Origin: Sepiola atlantica
Lineage: Eukaryota; Mollusca; Cephalopoda; Sepiida; Sepiolidae
Assembly: GCA_963556195.1 (NCBI GenBank)
Contig: CAUVYP010001208.1
Location: 1,364,001 to 1,428,000, forward strand
Length of the DNA stretch: 64,000 nt
Reading direction: 5' to 3'
Positions 25,799 through 39,934 of the stretch are shown here, piece by piece. The notes under the pieces were generated by a model. That model saw nothing but the letters and a program-made list of their open reading frames with translations. It ran no database searches and was not told the origin of the DNA. The translations under genes and the position numbers were made by a program. Position 1 is the stretch's first letter. Every line of letters starts with the position of its first letter.

Positions 25799-26542
25799 TT
25801 AGCGCGTTTTAAAGTTGATATCGCTTTTGTTTATAACTTCCACATTTATTCGAATTGTGCAACGAAACTTTGCAGACAGTCTCGAATGGGCCTTTACTAC
25901 TGAAGTACCAAGTTTCAGAAGTGCAGCTCTTGTACTGCCGGAGATATGTCGATACAAACTGAATACGCAAAACATCAACAAAATTTAGCGCGTTTTAAAG
26001 TTGATATCGCTTTTGTTTATAACTTCCACATTTATTCGAATTGTGCAACGAAACTTTGCAGACAGTCGCGGAGACACATTTTCTACTGAAGTACCAAGTT
26101 TCAGAAGTGCAGCTCTTGTACTGCCGGAGATATGTCGATACAAACTGAATACGCAAAACATCAACAAAATGTAGCGCGTTTTACAGTTGATATCAGTTTT
26201 GTTTATAACTTCCACATTTATTCGAATTGTGCAACGAAACTTTGCAGACAGTCGCGGAGACACATTTTCTACTGAAGTACCAAGTTTCAGAAGTGCAGCT
26301 CTTGTACTGCCGGAGATATGTCGATACAAACTGAATACGCAAAACATCAACAAAATTTAGCGCGTTTTAAAGTTGATATCGCTTTTGTTTATAACTTCCA
26401 CATTTATTCGAATTGTGCAACGAAACTTTGCAGACAGTCTCGAATAGGCTCTTTCTACTGAAGTACCAAGTTTCAGAAGTGCAGCTCTTGTACTGCCGGA
26501 GATATGTCGATACAAACTGAATACGCAAAACATCAACAAAAT

Positions 26543-27844
26543 TTAGCGCGTTTTAAAGTTGATATCGCTTTTGTTTATAACTTCCACATTTATTCGAATT
26601 GTGCAACGAAACTTTGCAGACAGTCGCGGAGACACATTTTCTACTGAAGTACCAAGTTTCAGAAGTGCAGCTCTTGTACTGCCGGAGATATGTCGATACA
26701 AACTGAATACGCAAAACATACACAAAATTTAGCGCGTTTTAAAGTTGATATCGCTTTTGTGTATAACTTCCACATTTATTCGAATTGTGCAACGAAACTT
26801 TGCAGACAGTCGCGGAGACACATTTTCTACTGAAGTACCAAGTTTCAGAAGTGCAGCTCTTGTACTGCCGGAGATATGTCGATACAAACTGAATACGCAA
26901 AACATCAACAAAATTTAGCGCGTTTTAAAGTTGATATCGCTTTTGTTTATAACTTCCACATTTATTCGAATTGTGCAACGAAACTTTGCAGACAGTCGCG
27001 GAGACACATTTCCTACTGAAGTACCAAGTTTCAGAAGTGCAGCTCTTGTACTGCCGGAGATATGTCGATACAAACTGAATACGCAAAACATCAACAAAAT
27101 TTAGCGCGTTTTAAAGTTGATATCGCTTTTGTTTATAACTTCCACATTTATTCGAATTGTGCAACGAAACTTTGCAGACAGTCGCGGGGACACATTTTCT
27201 ACTGAAGTACCAAGTTTCAGAAGTGCAGCTCTTGTACTGCCGGAGATATGTCGATACCAACTGAATACGCAAAAAATACACAAAATTTAGCGCGTTTTAA
27301 AGTTGATATCGCTTTTGTTTATAACTTCCACATTTATTCGAATTGTGCAACGAAACTTTGCAGACAGTCGCGGAGACACATTTTCCACTGAAGTACCAAG
27401 TTTCAGAAGTGCAGCTCTTGTACTGCCGGAGATATGTCGATACAAACTGAATACGCAAAACATCAACAAAATTTAGCGCGTTTTAAAGTTGATATCGCTT
27501 TTGTTTATAACTTCCACATTTATTCGAATTGTGCAACGAAACTTTGCAGACAGTCTCGAATAGGCCTTTTCTACTGAAGTACTACGTTTCAGAAGTGCAG
27601 CTCTTGTATTGCCGGGGATATGTCGATACAAACTGAATACGCAAAACATCAACAAAATTTAGCGCGTTTTAAAGTTGATATCGCTTTTGTTTATAACTTC
27701 CACATTTATTCGAATTGTGCAACGAAACTTTGCAGACAGTCGCGGAGACACATGTTCTACTGAAGTACCAAGTTTCAGAAGTGCAGCTCTTGTACTGCCG
27801 GAGATATGTCGATACAAACTGAATACGCAAAACATCAACAAAAT
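26543..27844. repeat. M-H-G-M-P-K-P block, dispersed copy 2
   Basis: Matches 23567-24868. The P at the end carries 'acatgttctac' near 27752. A shorter related run M-H-G-M-P is at 17987-18916. Confidence 0.75.
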
Positions 27845-30800
27845 TTAGCGCGTTTTAAAATTGATATCGCTTTTGTTTATAACTTCCACATTTATTCGAA
27901 TTGCGCAACGAAACTTTGAAGACAGTCTCGAATAGGCCATTTCTACTGAAGTACCAAGTTTCAGAATTGCAGCTCTTGTATTGCCGGAGATATGTCGATA
28001 CACACTGAATACGCAAAACATCAACAAAATTTAGCGCGTTTTAAAGTTGATATCGCTTTCGTTTATAACTTCCACATTTATTCGAATTGTGCAACGAAAC
28101 TTTGCAGACAGTCGCGGAGACACATTTTCCACTGAAGTACCAAGTTTCAGAAGTGCAGCTCTAGTACTGCCGGAGATATGTCGATACAAACTGAATACGC
28201 AAAACATCAACAAAATTTAGCGCGTTTTAAAGTTGATATCGCTTTTGTTTATAACTTCCACATTTATTCGAATTGTGCAACGAAACTTTGCAGACAGTCT
28301 CGAATGGGCCTTTTCTACTGAAGTACCAAGTTTCAGAAGTGCAGCTCTTGTACTGCCGGAGATATGTCGATACAAACTGAATACGCAAAACATCAACAAA
28401 ATTCAGCGCGTTTTAAAGTGGATATCGCTTTTGTTTATAACTTCCACATTTATTCGAATTGTGCAACGAAACTTTGCAGACAGTCGCGGAGACACATTTT
28501 CTACTGAAGTACCACGTTTCAGAAGTGCAGCTCTTGTACTGCCGGAGATATGTGGATACAAACTGAATACGCAAAACATCAACAAAATTTAGCGCGTTTT
28601 AAAGTTAATATCGCTTTTGTGTATAACTTCCACATTTATTCGAATTGTGCAACGAAACTTTGCAGACAGTCTCGAATGGGCCTTTACTACTGAAGTACCA
28701 AGTTTCAGAAGTGCAGCTCTTGTACTGCCGGAGATATGTCGATACAAACTGAATACGCAAAACATCAACAAAATTTAGCGCGTTTTAAAGTTGATATCGC
28801 TTTTGTTTATAACTTCCACATTTATTCGAATTGTGCAACGAAACTTTGCAGACAGTCGCGGAGACACATTTTCTACTGAAGTACCAAGTTTCAGAAGTGC
28901 AGCTCTTGTACTGCCGGAGATATGTCGATACAAACTGAATACGCAAAACATCAACAAAATGTAGCGCGTTTTACAGTTGATATCGCTTTTGTTTATAACT
29001 TCCACATTTATTCGAATTGTGCAACGAAACTTTGCAGACAGTCGCGGAGACACATTTTCTACTGAAGTACCAAGTTTCAGAAGTGCAGCTCTTGTACTGC
29101 CGGAGATATGTCGATACAAACTGAATACGCAAAACATCAACAAAATTTAGCGCGTTTTAAAGTAGATATCGCTTTTGTTTATAACTTCCACATTTATTCG
29201 AATTGTGCAACGAAACTTTGCAGACAGTCTCGAATAGGCTCTTTCTACTGAAGTACCAAGTTTCAGAAGTGCAGCTCTTGTACTGCCGGAGATATGTCGA
29301 TACACACTGAATACGCAAAACATCAACAAAATTTAGCGCGTTTTAAAGTGGATATCGATTTTGTTTATAACTTCCACATTTATTCGAATTGTGCAACGAA
29401 ACTTTGCAGACAGTCGCGGAGACACATTTTCTACTGAAGTACCACGTTTCAGAAGTGCAGCTCTTTTACTGCCGGAGATATGTGGATACAAACTGAATAC
29501 GCAAAACATCAACAAAATTTAGCGCGTTTTAAAGTTGATATCGCTTTCGTTTATAACTTCCACATTTATTCGAATTGTGCAACGAAACTTTGCAGACAGT
29601 CTCGAATGGGCCTTTACTACTGAAGTACCAAGTTTCAGAAGTGCAGCTCTTGTACTGCCGGAGATATGTCGATACAAACTGAATACGCAAAACATCAACA
29701 AAATTTAGCGCGTTTTAAAGTTGATATCGCTTTTGTTTATAACTTCCACATTTATTCGAATTGTGCAACGAAACTTTGCAGACAGTCGCGGAGACACATT
29801 TCCTACTGAAGTACGAAGTTTCAGAAGTGCAGCTCTTGTACTGCCGGAGATATGTCGATACAAACTGAATACGCAAAACATCAACAAAATGTAGCGCGTT
29901 TTACAGTTGATATCGGTTTTGTTTATAACTTCCACATTTATTCGAATTGTGCAACGAAACTTTGCAGACAGTCGCGGAGACACATTTTCTACTGAAGTAC
30001 CAAGTCTCAGAAGTGCAGCTCTTGTACTGCCGGAGATATGTCGATACAAACTGAATACGCAAAACATCAACAAAATTTAGCGCGTTTTAAAGTTGATATC
30101 GCTTTTGTTTATAACTTCCACATTTATTCGAATTGTGCAACGAAACTTTGCAGACAGTCTCGAATAGGCTCTTTCTACTGAAGTACCAAGTTTCAGAAGT
30201 GCAGCTCTTGTACTGCCGGAGATATGTCGATACAAACTGAATACGCAAAACATCAACAAAATTTAGCGCGTTTTAAAGTTGATATCGCTTTTGTTTATAA
30301 CTTCCACATTTATTCGAATTGTGCAACAAAACTTTGCAGACAGTCGCGGAGACACATTTCCTACTGAAGTACCAAGTTTCAGAAGTGCAGCTCTTAGACT
30401 GCCGGAGATATGTCGATACCAACTGAATACGCAAAACATACACAAAATTTAGCGCGTTTTAAAGTTGATATCGCTTTTGTGTATAACTTCCACATTTATT
30501 CGAATTGTGCAACGAAACTTTGCAGACAGTCGCGGAGACACATTTTCTACTGAAGTACCAAGTTTCAGAAGTGCAGCTCTTGTACTGCCGGAGATATGTC
30601 GATACAAACTGAATACGCAAAACATCAACAAAATTTAGCGCGTTTTAAAGTTGATATCGCTTTTGTTTATAACTTCCACATTTATTCGAATTGTGCAACG
30701 AAACTTTGCAGACAGTCTCGAATAGGCCTTTTCTACTGAAGTACTACGTTTCAGAAGTGCAGCTCTTGTATTGCCGGAGATATGTCGATACAAACTGAAT

Positions 30801-31006
30801 ACGCAAAACATCAACAATATTTAGCGCGTTTTAAAGTTGATATCGCTTTTGTTTATAACTTCCACATTTATTCGAATTGTGCAACGAAACTTTGCAGACA
30901 GTCGCGGAGACACATTTTCTACTGAAGTACCAAGTTTCAGAAGTGCAGCTCTTGTACTGCCGGAGATATGTCGATACAAACTGAATACGCAAAACATCAA
31001 CAAAAT
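27845..31006. repeat. Domain II segment E to E, 17 monomers
   Basis: Order: E N h Y V D D R Y V D D R M H K P. It equals the 12-mer plus an extra Y-V-D-D-R inserted after R. The E has 'ctttgaagacagtc', shared with 18917. The M at 30263 has 'gcaacaaaac' and 'cttagactg', unusual for this domain. Confidence 0.78.
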
Positions 31007-33238
31007 TTAGCGCGTTTTAAAATTGATATCGCTTTTGTTTATAACTTCCACATTTATTCGAATTGCGCAACGAAACTTTGCAGACAGTCTCGAATAGGCG
31101 ATTTCTACTGAAGTACCAAGTTTCAGAAGTGCAGCTCTTGTATTGCCGGAGATATGTCGATACACACTGAATACGCAAAACATCAACAAAATTTAGCGCG
31201 TTTTAAAGTTGATATCGCTTTCGTTTATAACTTCCACATTTATTCGAATTGTGCAACGAAACTTTGCAGACAGTCGCGGAGACACATTTTCCACTGAAGT
31301 ACCAAGTTTCAGAAGTGCAGCTCTGGTACTGCCGGAGATATGTCGATACAAACTGAATACGCAAAACATCAACAAAATTTAGCGCGTTTTAAAGTTGATA
31401 TCGCTTTTGTTTATAACTTCCACATTTATTCGAATTGTGCAACGAAACTTTGCAGACAGTCTTTAATGGGCCTTTTCTACTGAAGTACCAAGTTTCAGAA
31501 GTGCAGCTCTTGTACTGCCGGAGATATGTCGATACAAACTGAATACGCAAAACATCAACAAAATTTAGCGCGTTTTAAAGTGGATATCGATTTTGTTTAT
31601 AACTTCCACATTTATTCGAATTGTGCAACGATACTTTGCAGACAGTCGCGGAGACACATTTTCTACTGAAGTACCACGTTTAAGAAGTGCAGCTCTTGTA
31701 CTGCCGGAGATATGTGGATACAAACTGAATACGCAAAACATCAACAAAATTTAGCGCGTTTTAAAGTTGATATCGCTTTTGTTTATAACTTCCACATTTA
31801 TTCGAATTGTGCAACGAAACTTTGCAGACAGTCTCGAATGGGCCTTTACTACTGAAGTACCAAGTTTCAGAAGTGCAGCTCTTGTACTCCCGGAGATATG
31901 TCGATACAAACTGAATACGCAAAACATCAACAAAATTTAGCGCGTTTTAAAGTTGATATCGCTTTTGTTTATAACTTCCACATTTATTCGAATTGTGCAA
32001 CGAAACTTTGCAGACAGTCGCGGAGACACATTTTCTACTGAAGTACCAAGTTTCAGAAGTGCAGCTCTTGTACTGCCGGAGATATGTCGATACAAACTGA
32101 ATACGCAAAACATCAACAAAATGTAGCGCGTTTTACAGTTGATATCGCTTTTGTTTATAACTTCCACATTTATTCGAATTGTGCAACGAAACTTTGCAGA
32201 CAGTCGCGGAGACACATTTTCTACTGAAGTACCAAGTTTCAGAAGTGCAGCTCTTGTACTGCCGGAGATATGTCGATACAAACTGAATACGCAAAACATC
32301 AACAAAATTTAGCGCGTTTTAAAGTTGATATCGCTTTTGTTTATAACTTCCACATTTATTCGAATTGTGCAACGAAACTTTGCAGACAGTCTCGAATAGG
32401 CTCTTTCTACTGAAGTACCAAGTTTCAGAAGTGCAGCTCTTGTACTGCCGGAGATATGTCGATACACACTGAATACGCAAAACATCAACAAAATTTAGCG
32501 CGTTTTAAAGTTGATATCGCTTTTGTTTATAACTTCCACATTTATTCGAATTGTGCAACGAAACTTTGCAGACAGTCGCGGAGACACATTTTCTACTGAA
32601 GTACCAAGTTTCAGAAGTGCAGCTCTTGTACTGCCGGAGATATGTCGATACCAACTGAATACGCAAAACATACACAAAATTTAGCGCGTTTTAAAGTTGA
32701 TATCGCTTTTGTGTATAACTTCCACATTTATTCGAATTGTGCAACGAAACTTTGCAGACAGTCGCGAGGACACATTTTCTACTGAAGTACCAAGTTTCAG
32801 AAGTGCAGCTCTTGTACTGCCGGAGATATGTCGATACAAACTGAATACGCAAAACATCAACAAAATTTAGCGCGTTTTAAAGTTGATATCGCTTTTGTTT
32901 ATAACTTCCACATTTATTGGGATTGTGCAACGAAACTTTGCAGACAGTCTCGAATAGGCCTTTTCTACTGAAGTACTACGTTTCAGAAGTGCAGCTCTTG
33001 TATTGCCGGAGATATGTCGATACAAACTGAATACGCAAAACATCAACAAAATTTAGCGCGTTTTAAAGTTGATATCGCTTTTGTTTATAACTTCCACATT
33101 TATTCGAATTGTGCAACGAAACTTTGCAGACAGTCGCGGAGACACATTTTCTACTGAAGTACCAAGTTTCAGAAGTGCAGCTCTTGTACTGCCGGAGATA
33201 TGTCGATACAAACTGAATACGCAAAACATCAACAAAAT
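31007..33238. repeat. Simplest Domain II HOR unit, 12-mer (2,232 bp)
   Basis: Order: E N h Y V D D R M H K P. Every other E-to-E segment from 27845 to 46630 can be derived from this order by adding or removing whole monomers, or by hybrid monomers, so I take it as the reference unit. B-box monomers (E h V R K) are interspersed with A-box monomers (N Y D D M H P). The h at 31379 has an odd 'gtctttaatggg'. Confidence 0.75.
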
Positions 33239-34354
33239 TTAGCGCGTTTTAAAATTGATATCGCTTTTGTTTATAACTTCCACATTTATTCGAATTGCGC
33301 AACGAAACTTTGCAGACAGTCTCGAATAGGCCATTTCTACTGAAGTACCAAGTTTCAGAAGTGCAGCTCTTGTATTGCCGGAGATATGTCGATACACACT
33401 GAATACGCAAAACATCAACAAAATTTAGCGCGTTTTAAAGTTGATATCGCTTTCGTTTATAACTTCCACATTTATTCGAATTGTGCAACGAAACTTTGCA
33501 GACAGTCGCGGAGACACATTTTCCACTGAAGTACCAAGTTTCAGAAGTGCAGCTCTGGTACTGCCGGAGATATGTCGATACAAACTGAATACGCAAAACA
33601 TCAACAAAATTTAGCGCGTTTTAAAGTTGATATCGCTTTTGTTTATAACTTCCACATTTATTCGAATTGTGCAACGAAACTTTGCAGACAGTCTCGAATG
33701 GGCCTTTTCTACTGAAGTACCAAGTTTCAGAAGTGCAGCTCTTGTACTGCCGGAGATATGTCGATACAAACTGAATACGCAAAACATCAACAAAATTTAG
33801 CGCGTTTTAAAGTGGATATCGATTTTGTTTATAACTTCCACATTTATTCGAATTGTGCAACGAAACTTTGCAGACAGTCGCGGAGACACATTTTCTACTG
33901 AAGTACCACGTTTAAGAAGTGCAGCTCTTGTACTGCCGGAGATATGTGGATACAAACTGAATACGCAAAACATCAACAAAATTTAGCGCGTTTTAAAGTT
34001 GATATCGCTTTTGTTTATAACTTCCACATTTATTCGAATTGTGCAACGAAACTTTGCAGACAGTCTCGAATGGGCCTTTACTACTGAAGTACCAAGTTTC
34101 AGAAGTGCAGCTCTTGTACTGCCGGAGATATGTCGATACAAACTGAATACGCAAAACATCAACAAATTTTAGCGCGTTTTAAAGTTGATATCGCTTTTGT
34201 TTATAACTTCCACATTTATTCGAATTGTGCAACGAAACTTTGCAGACAGTCGCGGAGACACATTTCCTACTGAAGTACCAAGTTTCAGAAGTGCAGCTCT
34301 TGTACTGCCGGAGATATGTCGATACAAACTGAATACGCAAAACATCAACAAAAT
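31565..34354. repeat. Tandem 15-mer, copy 1 (2,790 bp)
   Basis: Y V D D R M H K P E N h Y V G, repeated immediately at 34355. The copies share private substitutions: 'caacgatactttgc' in the first Y, 'gtactcccgg' in the first V and 'tattgggattg' in K (32917-32925). Only a handful of differences were noticed by eye over 2.8 kb, making this one of the most recent duplications in the window. Confidence 0.9.
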
Positions 34355-36028
34355 TTAGCGCGTTTTAAAGTGGATATCGATTTTGTTTATAACTTCCACA
34401 TTTATTCGAATTGTGCAACGATACTTTGCAGACAGTCGCGGAGACACATTTTCTACTGAAGTACCACGTTTAAGAAGTGCAGCTCTTGTACTGCCGGAGA
34501 TATGTGGATACAAACTGAATACGCAAAACATCAACAAAATTTAGCGCGTTTTAAAGTTGATATCGCTTTTGTTTATAACTTCCACATTTATTCGAATTGT
34601 GCAACGAAACTTTGCAGACAGTCTCGAATGGGCCTTTACTACTGAAGTACTAAGTTTCAGAAGTGCAGCTCTTGTACTCCCGGAGATATGTCGATACAAA
34701 CTGAATACGCAAAACATCAACAAAATTTAGCGCGTTTTAAAGTTGATATCGCTTTTGTTTATAACTTCCACATTTATTCGAATTGTGCAACGAAACTTTG
34801 CAGACAGTCGCGGAGACACATTTTCTACTGAAGTACCAAGTTTCAGAAGTGCAGCTCTTGTACTGCCGGAGATATGTCGATACAAACTGAATACGCAAAA
34901 CATCAACAAAATGTAGCGCGTTTTACAGTTGATATCGCTTTTGTTTATAACTTCCACATTTATTCGAATTGTGCAACGAAACTTTGCAGACAGTTGCGGA
35001 GACACATTTTCTACTGAAGTACCAAGTTTCAGAAGTGCAGCTCTTGTACTGCCGGAGATATGTCGATACAAACTGAATACGCAAAACATCAACAAAATTT
35101 AGCGCGTTTTAAAGTTGATATCGCTTTTGTTTATAACTTCCACATTTATTCGAATTGTGCAACGAAACTTTGCAGACAGTCTCGAATAGGCTCTTTCTAC
35201 TGAAGTACCAAGTTTCAGAAGTGCAGCTCTTGTACTGCCGGAGATATGTCGATACACACTGAATACGCAAAACATCAACAAAATTTAGCGCGTTTTAAAG
35301 TTGATATCGCTTTTGTTTATAACTTCCACATTTATTCGAATTGTGCAACGAAACTTTGCAGACAGTCGCGGAGACACATTTTCTACTGAAGTACCAAGTT
35401 TCAGAAGTGCAGCTCTTGTACTGCCGGAGATATGTCGATACCAACTGAATACGCAAAACATACACAAAATTTAGCGCGTTTTAAAGTTGATATCGCTTTT
35501 GTGTATAACTTCCACATTTATTCGAATTGTGCAACGAAACTTTGCAGACAGTCGCGGAGACACATTTTCTACTGAAGTACCAAGTTTCAGAAGTGCAGCT
35601 CTTGTACTGCCGGAGATATGTCGATACAAACTGAATACGCAAAACATCAACAAAATTTAGCGCGTTTTAAAGTTGATATCGCTTTTGTTTATAACTTCCA
35701 CATTTATTGGGATTGTGCAACGAAACTTTGCAGACAGTCTCGAATAGGCCTTTTCTACTGAAGTACTACGTTTCAGAAGTGCAGCTCTTGTATTGCCGGA
35801 GATATGTCGATACAAACTGAATACGCAAAACATCAACAAAATTTAGCGCGTTTTAAAGTTGATATCGAATTTGTTTATAACTTCCACATTTATTCGAATT
35901 GTGCAACGAAACTTTGCAGACAGTCGCGGAGACACATTTTCTACTGAAGTACCAAGTTTCAGAAGTGCAGCTCTTGTACTGCCGGAGATATGTCGATACA
36001 AACTGAATACGCAAAACATCAACAAAAT
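33239..36028. repeat. Domain II segment E to E, 15 monomers
   Basis: Order: E N h Y V G Y V D D R M H K P. It is the 12-mer with Y-V-G added. It spans the joint between the two 15-mer tandem copies, in E-to-E register. Confidence 0.78.
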
Positions 36029-37144
36029 TTAGCGCGTTTTAAAATTGATATCGCTTTTGTTTATAACTTCCACATTTATTCGAATTGCGCAACGAAACTT
36101 TGCAGACAGTCTCGAATAGGCCATTTCTACTGAAGTACCAAGTTTCAGAAGTGCAGCTCTTGTATTGCCGGAGATATGTCGATACACACTGAATACGCAA
36201 AACATCAACAAAATTTAGCGCGTTTTAAAGTTGATATCGCTTTCGTTTATAACTTCCACATTTATTCGAATTGTGCAACGAAACTTTGCAGACAGTCGCG
36301 GAGACACATTTTCCACTGAATTACCAAGTTTCAGAAGTGCAGCTCTGGTACTGCCGGAGATATGTCGATACAAACTGAATACGCAAAACATCAACAAAAT
36401 TTAGCGCGTTTTAAAGTTGATATCGCTTTTGTTTATAACTTCCACATTTATTCGAATTGTGCAACGAAACTTTGCAGACAGTCTCGAATGGGCCTTTTCT
36501 ACTGAAGTACCAAGTTTCAGAAGTGCAGCTCTTGTACTGCCGGAGATATGTCGATACAAACTGAATACGCAAAACATCAACAAAATTTAGCGCGTTTTAA
36601 AGTGGATATCGATTTTGTTTATAACTTCCACATTTATTCGAATTGTGCAACGAAACTTTGCAGACAGTCGCGGAGACACATTTTCTACTGAAGTACCACG
36701 TTTAAGAAGTGCAGCTCTTGTACTGCCGGAGATATGTGGATACAAACTGAATACGCAAAACATCAACAAAATTTAGCGCGTTTTAAAGTTGATATCGCTT
36801 TTGTTTATAACTTCCACATTTATTCGAATTGTGCAACGAAACTTTGCAGACAGTCTCGAATGGGCCTTTACTACTGAAGTACCAAGTTTCAGAAGTGCAG
36901 CTCTTGTACTGCCGGAGATATGTCGATACAAACTGAATACGCAAAACATCAACAAAATTTAGCGCGTTTTAAAGTTGATATCGCTTTTGTTTATAACTTC
37001 CACATTTATTCGAATTGTGCAACGAAACTTTGCAGACAGTCGCGGAGACACATTTCCTACTGAAGTACCAAGTTTCAGAAGTGCAGCTCTTGTACTGCCG
37101 GAGATATGTCGATACAAACTGAATACGCAAAACATCAACAAAAT
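34355..37144. repeat. Tandem 15-mer, copy 2 (2,790 bp)
   Basis: Second copy, with the private marks of copy 1 at exactly +2,790 bp (for example 'tattgggattg' near 35707). Its own changes include 'cagttgcgg' near 34994, 'gatatcgaatttg' near 35866 and 'tgaattacc' near 36320. Confidence 0.9.
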
Positions 37145-39004
37145 GTAGCGCGTTTTACAGTTGATATCGCTTTTGTTTATAACTTCCACATTTATTCGAA
37201 TTGTGCAACGAAACTTTGCAGACAGTCGCGGAGACACATTTTCTACTGAAGTACCAAGTTTCAGAAGTGCAGCTCTTGTACTGCCGGAGATATGTCGATA
37301 CAAACTGAATACGCAAAACATCAGCAAAATTTAGCGCGTTTTAAAGTTGATATCGCTTTTGTTTATAACTTCCACATTTATTCGAATTGTGCAACGAAAC
37401 TTTGCAGACAGTCTCGAATAGGCTCTTTCTACTGAAGTACCAAGTTTCAGAAGTGCAGCTCTTGTACTGCCGGAGATATGTCGATACACACTGAATACGC
37501 AAAACATCAACAAAATTTAGCGCGTTTTAAAGTTGATATCGCTTTTGTGTATAACTTCCACATTTATTCGAATTGTGCAACGAAACTTTGCAGACAGTCG
37601 CGGAGACACATTTTCTACTGAAGTACCACGTTTCAGAAGTGCAGCTCTTGTACTGCCGGAGATATGTGGATACAAACTGAATACGCAAAACATCAACAAA
37701 ATTTAGCGCGTTTTAAAGTTGATATCGCTTTTGTTTATAACTTCCACATTTATTCGAATTGTGCAACGAAACTTTGCAGACAGTCTCGAATGGGCCTTTA
37801 CTACTGACGTACCAAGTTTCAGAAGTGCAGCTCTTGTACTGCCGGAGATATGTCGATACAAACTGAATACGCAAAACATCAACAAAATTTAGCGCGTTTT
37901 AAAGTTGATATCGCTTTTGTTTATAACTTCCACATTTATTCGAATTGTGCAACGAAACTTTGCAGACAGTCGCGGAGACACATTTGCTACTGAAGTACCA
38001 AGTTTCAGAAGTGCAGCTCTTGTACTGCCGGAGATATGTCGATACAAACTGAATACGCAAAACATCAACAAAATGTAGCGCGTTTTACAGTTGATATCGG
38101 TTTTGTTTATAACTTCCACATTTATTCGAATTGTGCAACGAAACTTTGCAGACAGTCGCGGAGACACATTTCCTACTGAAGTACCAAGTTTCAGAAGTGC
38201 AGCTCTTGTACTGCCGGAGATATGTCGATACAAACTGAATACGCAAAACATCAACAAAATTTAGCGCGTTTTAAAGTTGATATCGCTTTTGTTTATAACT
38301 TCCACATTTATTCGAATTGTGCAACGAAACTTTGCAGACAGTCTCGAATAGGCTCTTTCTACTGAAGTACCAAGTTTCAGAAGTGCAGCTCTTGTACTGC
38401 CGGAGATATGTCGATACAAACTGAATACGCAAAACATCAACAAAATTTATCGCGTTTTAAAGTTGATATCGCTTTTGTTTATAACTTCCACATTTATTCG
38501 AATTGTGCAACGAGACTTTGCAGACAGTCGCGGAGACACATTTTCTACTGAAGTACCAAGTTTCAGAAGTGCAGCTCTTGTACTGCCGGAGATATGTCGA
38601 TACAAACTGAATACGCAAAACATCAACCAAATTTAGCGCGTTTTAAAGTTGATATCGCTTTTGTTTATAACTTCCACATTTATTCGAATTGTGCAACGAA
38701 ACTTTGCAGACAGTCTCGAATAAGCCTTTTCTACTGAAGTACTACGTTTCAGAAGTGCAGCTCTTCTATTGCCGGAGATATGTCGATACAAACTGAATAC
38801 GCAAAACATCAACAAAATTTAGCGCGTTTTAAAGTTGATATCGCTTTTGTTTATAACTTCCACATTTATTCGAATTGTGCAACGAAACTTTGCAGACAGT
38901 CGCGGAGACACATTTTCTACTGAAGTACCAAGTTTCAGAAGTGCAGCTCTTGTACTGCCGGAGATATGTCGATACAAACTGAATACGCAAAACATCAACA
39001 AAAT
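36029..39004. repeat. Domain II segment E to E, 16 monomers
   Basis: Order: E N h Y V G D R H/Y V D D R m K P, 2,976 bp; m is an A-box monomer in the M position but without 'gataccaac', flanked by joints 'aaatttatcgcg' and 'caaccaaattt'. The class order matches 43655-46630 (offset 7,626 bp, 41 monomers) almost exactly, including the H/Y hybrid. Confidence 0.78.
37517..37702. repeat. Hybrid monomer H/Y
   Basis: The left part is H ('ttgtgtataac', A box) and the right part is Y ('ccacgttt', 'tgtggatac'). It links R to V and replaces the H-h-Y trio seen at 20405-20962, consistent with an exchange that removed two monomers. The same hybrid is at 45143. Confidence 0.72.
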
Positions 39005-39376
39005 TTAGCGCGTTTTAAAATTGATATCGCTTTTGTCTATAACTTCCACATTTATTCGAATTGCGCAACGAAACTTTGCAGACAGTCTCGAATAGGCCAT
39101 TTCTACTGAAGTACCAAGTTTCAGAAGTGCAGCTCTTGTATTGCCGGAGATATGTCGATACACACTGAATACGCAAAACATCAACAAAATTTAGCGCGTT
39201 TTAAAGTTGATATCGCTTTCGTTTATAACTTCCACATTTATTCGAATTGTGCAACGAAACTTTGCAGACAGTCGCGGAGACACATTTTCCACTGAAGTAC
39301 CAAGTTTCAGAAGTGCAGCTCTAGTACTGCCGGAGATATGTCGATACAAACTGAATACGCAAAACATCAACAAAAT

Positions 39377-39562
39377 TTAGCGCGTTTTAAAGTTGATATC
39401 GCTTTTGTTTATAACTTCCACATTTATTCGAATTGTGCAACGAAACTTTGCAGACAGTCTCGAATGGGCCTTTACTACTGAAGTACCAAGTTTCAGAAGT
39501 GCAGCTCTTGTACTGCCGGAGATATGTCGATACACACTGAATACGCAAAACATCAACAAAAT
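39377..39562. repeat. Hybrid monomer V/R
   Basis: The left part and box are V ('atgggcctttac'); the right end is 'gatacacactg', as in R or E, with 'cttgtactgcc' favouring R. It is followed by Y, as R is at 29147. An identical hybrid is at 40865-41050. Confidence 0.62.
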
Positions 39563-39748
39563 TTAGCGCGTTTTAAAGTGGATATCGATTTTGTTTATAA
39601 CTTCCACATTTATTCGAATTGTGCAACGAAACTTTGCAGACAGTCGCGGAGACACATTTTCTACTGAAGTACCACGTTTCAGAAGTGCAGCTCTTGTACT
39701 GCCGGAGATATGTCGATACAAACTGAATACGCAAAACATCAACAAAAT

Positions 39749-39934
39749 GTAGCGCGTTTTACAGTTGATATCGGTTTTGTTTATAACTTCCACATTTATT
39801 CGAATTGTGCAACGAAACTTTGCAGACAGTCTCGAATAGGCTCTTTCTACTGAAGTACCAAGTTTCAGAAGTGCAGCTCTTGTACTGCCGGAGATATGTC
39901 GATACAAACTGAATACGCAAAACATCAACAAAAT
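39749..39934. repeat. Hybrid monomer D/R
   Basis: Begins as the second D ('aaaatgtagcg', 'ttttacagttg', 'gatatcggttttg') and changes at the box to R ('ctcgaataggctctttc'). It replaces a D-R pair with one monomer, so the exchange point is placed between monomer positions about 30 and 84. Confidence 0.75.

Larger units (their letters stand above)
18917..27844. repeat. Domain II segment E to E, 48 monomers
   Basis: Order: E N h Y V D D R H h Y V D D V D D R H h Y V D D P M H G M P K P V D D R h/Y V D D R M H G M P K P. This long stretch lacks internal E monomers. It includes a tandem 10-mer pair (19661-23380), a dispersed M-H-G-M-P-K-P pair (23567 and 26543) and a hybrid monomer (25613). Its first eight monomers match 27845 onward at an offset of 8,928 bp, sharing the rare 'ctttgaagacagtc' in E. 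Confidence 0.75.
38447..39934. repeat. Tandem 8-mer m-K-P-E-N-V/R-Y-D/R, copy 1 (1,488 bp)
   Basis: Matches 39935-41422 with shared joints 'aaatttatcgcg' and 'caaccaaattt', shared 'tttgtctataac' in E and the shared V/R hybrid. The last monomer differs: here it is a D/R hybrid, in copy 2 an ordinary D. Confidence 0.82.
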
